Below are positions 59,138 through 64,000 of a stretch of 64,000 nucleotides of DNA, one piece after another; the first letter of the stretch is position 1; the number at the start of each line of letters is the position of its first letter. The notes beneath the pieces are model-generated. The model was not told the origin of the DNA. It did no database searches and was given only the letters and a program-made list of their open reading frames with translations. Both the position numbers and the translations under genes were made by a program. Origin of the DNA: Camelus bactrianus. Its lineage: Eukaryota; Chordata; Mammalia; Artiodactyla; Camelidae. Where the stretch lies: the NCBI RefSeq assembly GCF_048773025.1, contig NC_133541.1, positions 123,221,049 to 123,285,048 on the forward strand. Reading direction: 5' to 3'.

Positions 59138-59904
59138 GTGTTCCGGAATTCTGAGTGTGGGGAGGTTCCGTCTTATGTCTGCAGCACCCGGGTTCTCCTA
59201 GGAGCCCTTCGAGTGTCTTCCCCAAGTCCCTCCCTGTGCGGGCTGCTGGGGAAATGCGGGGGTTGGGCTGGAAAAGCAGGTAGCATCTAGTGCCTCCCCA
59301 TGGACAAGGGAGGTAATTAGCGGACTTCCCCCTGCCAGGGAACACCTGTGAAACCAGGCAGCTGCGAGGAGGGCGGCCCCGAACCTCCCCCACACAGTCA
59401 ACCGTGTTCCGGATTTCTGAGTGTTGGGAGGTTCCGTCTTCTGTCTGCAGCACCCTGGAACTCCTAGGAGCCCTTCGAGTGTCTTCCCAGAGTCCCTCCC
59501 TGTGCGGGCTGCCGGGGAAAGGAGGGTGTTGTGCTGGAAACGCAGGTAGCATCTTGTGCCTCCCCATGGACAGGGGAGGTTTTTAGCGGACTTCCACCTG
59601 CCAGGGAACACCTGTGACACCAGGCAGCTGCGTGGAGGGCGGCCCCGAACCTCCCCCACACAGTCAGCCGTGTTCCGGAATTCTGAGGGTGGGGAGGTTC
59701 CGTCTTAAGTCTGCAGCACACGGGATCCCCTAGGAGCCCTTCGAGAGTCTTCCCCGAGTGCCTCCCAGTGCGGGCAGCCGGGGAACGGCGGGGGTTGTGC
59801 TGGAAAAGCAGGTAGCATCTAGTGCCTCCCCATGGACAAGGGAGGTAATTAGCGGACTTCCCCCTGCCAGGGAACAACTGTGACACCAGGAAGCTGCGTG
59901 GAGT

Positions 59905-62295
59905 GCGGCCCTAAACCTCACCCACACAGTCACACGTGTTCCGGAATTCTGAGTGTGGGGAGGTTCCGTCTTCTGTCTGCAGCACCCGGGTTCTCCTAGG
60001 AGCCTTTCGAGTGTCTTCCCCCAGTCCCTCCCTGTGCGGGCTGCCGGGGAAAGGCGGGGGTTGGGCTGGAAAAACAGGTAGCATCTTGTGCCTCCCCATG
60101 GACAAGGGAGGTAATTAGCGGACTTCCCCCTGCCAGGGAACACCTGTGACACCAGGCAGCTGCGTGGAGGGCGGCCCCGAACCTCCCCCACACAGTCAGT
60201 CGTGTTCCGGAATTCTGAGTGTGGGGAGGTTCCGTCTTCTGTCTGCAGCACCCGGGATCTCCTAGGAGCCCTTCGAGTGTCTTCCCCGAATCCCTCCCAC
60301 TGCGGGCTGCCGGGGAAAGGCGGAGGTTGGGCTGGAAATTCAGGTAGCATCTAGTGCCTCCCCATGGAGAGGGGAGGTAATTAGCGGAATTCTCCCTGCC
60401 AGGGAACACCTGTGACACCAGGCAGCTGCGTGGAGGGCGGCCCCGAACCTTTCCCACACAGTCAGCCGTGTTCCGGAATTCTGAGTGTGGGGAGGTTCCG
60501 TCTTATGTCTGCAGCACCAGGGTTCACCTAGGAGCCCTTCGAGTGTCTTCCCCCAGTCCCTCACTGTGCGGGCTGCCGGGGAATGGCGGAGGTTGGGCTG
60601 GAAAAGCAGGTAGCATCTTGTGCCTCCCCATGGACAAGGGAGGTAATTAGCGGACTTCCCCCTGCCAGGGAACACCTGTGACACCAGGCAGCTGCGGGGA
60701 ATGCGGCCTCGATCCTCCCACACACAGTAAACCGTGTTCCGGAATTCTGAGTGTGGGGAGGTTCCGTCTTCTGTCTGCAGCACCCGGGATCTCCTAGGAG
60801 CCCTTCGAGTGTTTTCCCAGTGTCCCTCCCTATGCGGGCTGCCTGGGAAAGGAGGGGGTTGTGCTGGAAACGCAGGTAGCATCTAGTGCCTCCCCATGGA
60901 CAGGGGAGGAAATTAGCGGACTTCCACCTGCAGGGAACCCCTGTGACACAAGGCAGCTGCGTGGAGGGCGGCCCAGAACCTCCCCCACACAGTCATCCGT
61001 GTTCCGGAATTCTGAGTGTGGGGAGGTTCCGTCTTATGTCTGCAGAACCCGGGATCTCCTAGGAGCCCTTCGAGAGTCTTCCCCGAGTCCCTCCCAGTGC
61101 GGGCAGCCGGGAACGGCGGGGGTTGGGCTGGAAAAGCAGGTAGCATCTAGTGCCTCCCCATGGACAAGGGAGGTAATTAGCGGACTTCCCCCTGCCAGGG
61201 AACAGCTGTGACACCAGGAAGCTGCGTGGAGTGCGGCCCTAAACCTCACCCACACAGTCACCCGTGTTCCGGAATTCTGAGTGTGGGGAGGTTCCGTCTT
61301 ATGTGTGCAGGACCCGGGTTCACCTAGGAGCCCTTCGAGTGTCTTCCCCCAGTCCCTCACTGTGCGGGCTGCCGGGTAATGGCGGAGGTTGGGCTGGAAA
61401 AGCAGGTAGCATCTTGTGCCTCCCCATGGACAAGGGAGGTAATTAGCGGACTTCCCCCTGCCAGGGAACACCTGTGACACCAGGCAGCTGCGTGGAGGGC
61501 GGCCCCGTACCTCCCCCACACAGTCAACCGTGTTCCGGAATTCTGAGTGTGGGGAGGTTCCGTCTTATGTCTGCAGCACCCGGGATCTCCTAGGAGCCCT
61601 TCGAGTGTCTTCCCAGAGTCCCTCCCTGTGCGGGCTGCCGGGGAAATGAGGGGGTTGTGCTGCAAACGCAGGTAGCATCTAGTGCCTCCCCATGGACGGG
61701 GGAGGTAATTAGCGGACTTCCACCTGCCAGGGAACACCTGTGACACAAGGCAGCTGCGTGGAGGGCTGCCCCGAACCTCCCCCCCACAGTCATCCGTGTT
61801 CCGGAATTCTGAGTGTGGGGAGGTTCCGTCTTATGTCTGCAGCACCCGGGATCTCCTAGGAGCCCTTCGACAGTCTTCCCCGAGTCCCTCCCAGTGCGGG
61901 CAGCCGGGAACGGCGGGGGTTGGGCTGGAAAAGCTGGTAGCATCTAGTGCCTCCCCATGGACAAGGGAGGTAATTAGCGGACTTCCCCCTGCCAGGGAAC
62001 AACTGTGACACCAAGAAGCTGCGTGGAGTGCGGCCCTAAACCTCACCCACACAGTCACACGTGTTCCGGAATTCTGAGTGTGGGGAGGTTCCGTCTTCTG
62101 TCTGCAGCACCCGGGTTCTCCTAGGAGCCTTTTGAGTGTCTTCCCCCAGTCCCTCCCTGTGCAGGCTGCCGGGGAAAGGCGGGGGTTGGGCTGGAAAAGC
62201 AGGTAGCATCTTGTGCCTCCCCATGGACAAGGGAGGTAATAAGCGGACTTCCCCCTGCCAGGGAACACCTGTGACACCAGGCAGCTGCGTGGAGG
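59905..62295 (+). repeat. 9-mer higher-order repeat, copy 1 (2,391 bp)
   Basis: Nine monomers from 59,936 run F B C D A C D A F. The block restarts at 62,327. Markers shared by both copies include GGAAAAACAGG, CATGGAGAGGGG, CCTTTCCCACAC, GCAGCACCAGGGTTC, GCTGCGGGGAATGCGGCCTC, GTAAACCGTG, GTGTTTTCCCAGTG, CCTGCAGGGAACCCC, GGGAACAGCTG and GCCGGGTAATGG. I found no difference over the 1.7 kb I could compare. Confidence 0.92.
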
Positions 62296-64000
62296 GCGGC
62301 CCTAAACCTCACCCACACAGTCACACGTGTTCCGGAATTCTGAGTGTGGGGAGGTTCCGTCTTCTGTCTGCAGCACCCGGGTTCTCCTAGGAGCCTTTCG
62401 AGTGTCTTCCCCCAGTCCCTCCCTGTGCGGGCTGCCGGGGAAAGGCGGGGGTTGGGCTGGAAAAACAGGTAGCATCTTGTGCCTCCCCATGGACAAGGGA
62501 GGTAATTAGCGGACTTCCCCCTGCCAGGGAACACCTGTGACACCAGGCAGCTGCGTGGAGGGCGGCCCCGAACCTCCCCCACACAGTCAGTCGTGTTCCG
62601 GAATTCTGAGTGTGGGGAGGTTCCGTCTTCTGTCTGCAGCACCCGGGATCTCCTAGGAGCCCTTCGAGTGTCTTCCCCGAATCCCTCCCACTGCGGGCTG
62701 CCGGGGAAAGGCGGAGGTTGGGCTGGAAATTCAGGTAGCATCTAGTGCCTCCCCATGGAGAGGGGAGGTAATTAGCGGAATTCTCCCTGCCAGGGAACAC
62801 CTGTGACACCAGGCAGCTGCGTGGAGGGCGGCCCCGAACCTTTCCCACACAGTCAGCCGTGTTCCGGAATTCTGAGTGTGGGGAGGTTCCGTCTTATGTC
62901 TGCAGCACCAGGGTTCACCTAGGAGCCCTTCGAGTGTCTTCCCCCAGTCCCTCACTGTGCGGGCTGCCGGGGAATGGCGGAGGTTGGGCTGGAAAAGCAG
63001 GTAGCATCTTGTGCCTCCCCATGGACAAGGGAGGTAATTAGCGGACTTCCCCCTGCCAGGGAACACCTGTGACACCAGGCAGCTGCGGGGAATGCGGCCT
63101 CGATCCTCCCACACACAGTAAACCGTGTTCCGGAATTCTGAGTGTGGGGAGGTTCCGTCTTCTGTCTGCAGCACCCGGGATCTCCTAGGAGCCCTTCGAG
63201 TGTTTTCCCAGTGTCCCTCCCTATGCGGGCTGCCTGGGAAAGGAGGGGGTTGTGCTGGAAACGCAGGTAGCATCTAGTGCCTCCCCATGGACAGGGGAGG
63301 AAATTAGCGGACTTCCACCTGCAGGGAACCCCTGTGACACAAGGCAGCTGCGTGGAGGGCGGCCCAGAACCTCCCCCACACAGTCATCCGTGTTCCGGAA
63401 TTCTGAGTGTGGGGAGGTTCCGTCTTATGTCTGCAGAACCCGGGATCTCCTAGGAGCCCTTCGAGAGTCTTCCCCGAGTCCCTCCCAGTGCGGGCAGCCG
63501 GGAACGGCGGGGGTTGGGCTGGAAAAGCAGGTAGCATCTAGTGCCTCCCCATGGACAAGGGAGGTAATTAGCGGACTTCCCCCTGCCAGGGAACAGCTGT
63601 GACACCAGGAAGCTGCGTGGAGTGCGGCCCTAAACCTCACCCACACAGTCACCCGTGTTCCGGAATTCTGAGTGTGGGGAGGTTCCGTCTTATGTGTGCA
63701 GGACCCGGGTTCACCTAGGAGCCCTTCGAGTGTCTTCCCCCAGTCCCTCACTGTGCGGGCTGCCGGGTAATGGCGGAGGTTGGGCTGGAAAAGCAGGTAG
63801 CATCTTGTGCCTCCCCATGGACAAGGGAGGTAATTAGCGGACTTCCCCCTGCCAGGGAACACCTGTGACACCAGGCAGCTGCGTGGAGGGCGGCCCCGTA
63901 CCTCCCCCACACAGTCAACCGTGTTCCGGAATTCTGAGTGTGGGGAGGTTCCGTCTTATGTCTGCAGCACCCGGGATCTCCTAGGAGCCCTTCGAGTGTC
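62296..64000 (+). repeat. 9-mer higher-order repeat, copy 2 (runs off the window)
   Basis: It repeats 59,905-61,609 and is cut by the window edge after about 1,705 bases. The junction shows two F monomers in a row (62,061 and 62,327). The crossover lies in the GGAGGGCGGCCC-TAAACC segment, where a C-D-type left half meets the F-type right half. Confidence 0.9.
63921..64000 (+). repeat. Partial satellite monomer at right edge
   Basis: The last 80 bases are the first third of a monomer, ending within CTTCGAGTGTC. The array therefore also continues to the right of the window. Confidence 0.95.

Larger units (their letters stand above)
54351..59904 (+). repeat. Satellite monomers without clear higher-order repeat
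   Basis: About 21 monomers of all subtypes in a changing order, with scattered private changes and no block that recurs nearby. Examples are the 1-base loss giving GGTAATAGCGG (55,855), AATGGGGTTGTGC (56,333), GGTTGTACTGG (56,603), AGTCCCCCCCAG (57,366) and GGTTTTTAGCGG (59,578). This may be an older, less recently turned-over stretch. No gene or insertion is seen. Confidence 0.72.
1..64000 (+). repeat. 266-bp GC-rich satellite array, about 240 head-to-tail monomers
   Basis: The landmark GTGTTCCGGAATTCTGAG recurs every 266 bases, for example at 132, 398, 664, 1196 and on to 63,921, always on the same strand. The 63,789 bases between the first and last landmarks hold 240 units. Units differ by substitutions and indels of 1-3 bases; I found no truncated unit, inversion or foreign insertion. 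Each unit carries sites for EcoRI, PstI, SmaI, AvrII, NcoI and PvuII in most copies. Composition is about 63% GC with about 14 CpG per unit. There is no gene, RNA gene or transposable element in any part of the window. I do not recognise the satellite family. Placement in heterochromatin is inferred from size and purity alone. Confidence 0.98.

Noticed and set aside
1-64000. Coding tandem repeat such as a mucin-like exon
   Set aside because: The unit is not a multiple of three and all frames are closed by stops (TAATTAG region and others) within about three units, so no frame runs through the array.
1-64000. CRISPR array
   Set aside because: There are no short direct repeats separated by unique spacers; the entire 266-bp unit repeats.
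1-64000. rDNA intergenic spacer subrepeats
   Set aside because: No rRNA coding sequence or pol I promoter is seen in 64 kb, and the array is far longer than usual spacer repeats. It cannot be fully excluded from the window alone.
1-64000. Telomere-like or subtelomeric repeats
   Set aside because: I saw no TTAGGG tracts or other short telomeric repeats in the array.
1-64000. Known satellite families (alpha, beta, gamma, bovine, equine, feline and others)
   Set aside because: Unit length and recognisable motifs do not match any family I can recall with confidence, so no name is given.

Overview
The whole 64,000-base window is one uninterrupted, head-to-tail satellite DNA array. The repeat unit is 266 bp. 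From the first complete unit (start 132) to the last complete unit (end 63,920) I count 240 monomers, mean length about 265.8 bp, all in the same orientation. A partial unit lies at each edge. I found no protein gene, RNA gene, transposon, SINE, LINE, LTR element, inversion or unique sequence anywhere. The many long open frames, mostly on the minus strand, are by-products of a GC-rich repeat with few stops.

Organism: no gene allows an assignment. The monomer is about 63% GC (hand count of 240 bases) with about 14 CpG per unit, roughly half the CpG expected from base composition. A very large, GC-rich, partly CpG-depleted satellite with multi-monomer higher-order repeats (HORs) fits vertebrate, perhaps mammalian, pericentromeric or acrocentric-arm heterochromatin. 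This is inference only. I do not recognise the family, and the consensus shows no CENP-B box and no telomere-like repeats.

Monomers fall into at least six recurring subtypes, named A to F here, defined by linked differences in the middle of the unit. Their order is not random; B-C-D runs are frequent. Monomer blocks have been copied locally, giving these layers: a 16-mer of 4,251 bp present twice (about 3,270-11,770) with a 4-mer duplication nested in each copy; an 11-mer of 2,925 bp present twice (about 12,280-18,130) followed by an overlapping 4-mer duplication (17,350-19,300); a 6/7-mer present three times (23,570-28,785); a 4-mer run (35,480-38,930); a mosaic of 14-, 12-, 11-, 10-, 25-, 15- and 22-monomer offsets (38,640-52,335); an A-D dimer run (53,290-54,350); and a 9-mer of 2,391 bp (59,905 to the window end) whose two copies look identical. 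Longer-range copies link 28.8-32.0 kb with 0.4-5.2 kb, 21.66-22.9 kb with 36.5-37.8 kb, and 22.2-23.4 kb with 33.6-34.9 kb. About 19.3-21.6, 32.0-33.6 and 54.4-59.9 kb show ordinary monomers without an obvious HOR.

Each monomer also carries a possible 7-bp-stem hairpin, several perfect palindromes and, in some subtypes only, a canonical G-quadruplex motif. The interest of the window lies in its HOR history, chimeric monomers and repeated structural motifs. I saw no gene system, described or undescribed.
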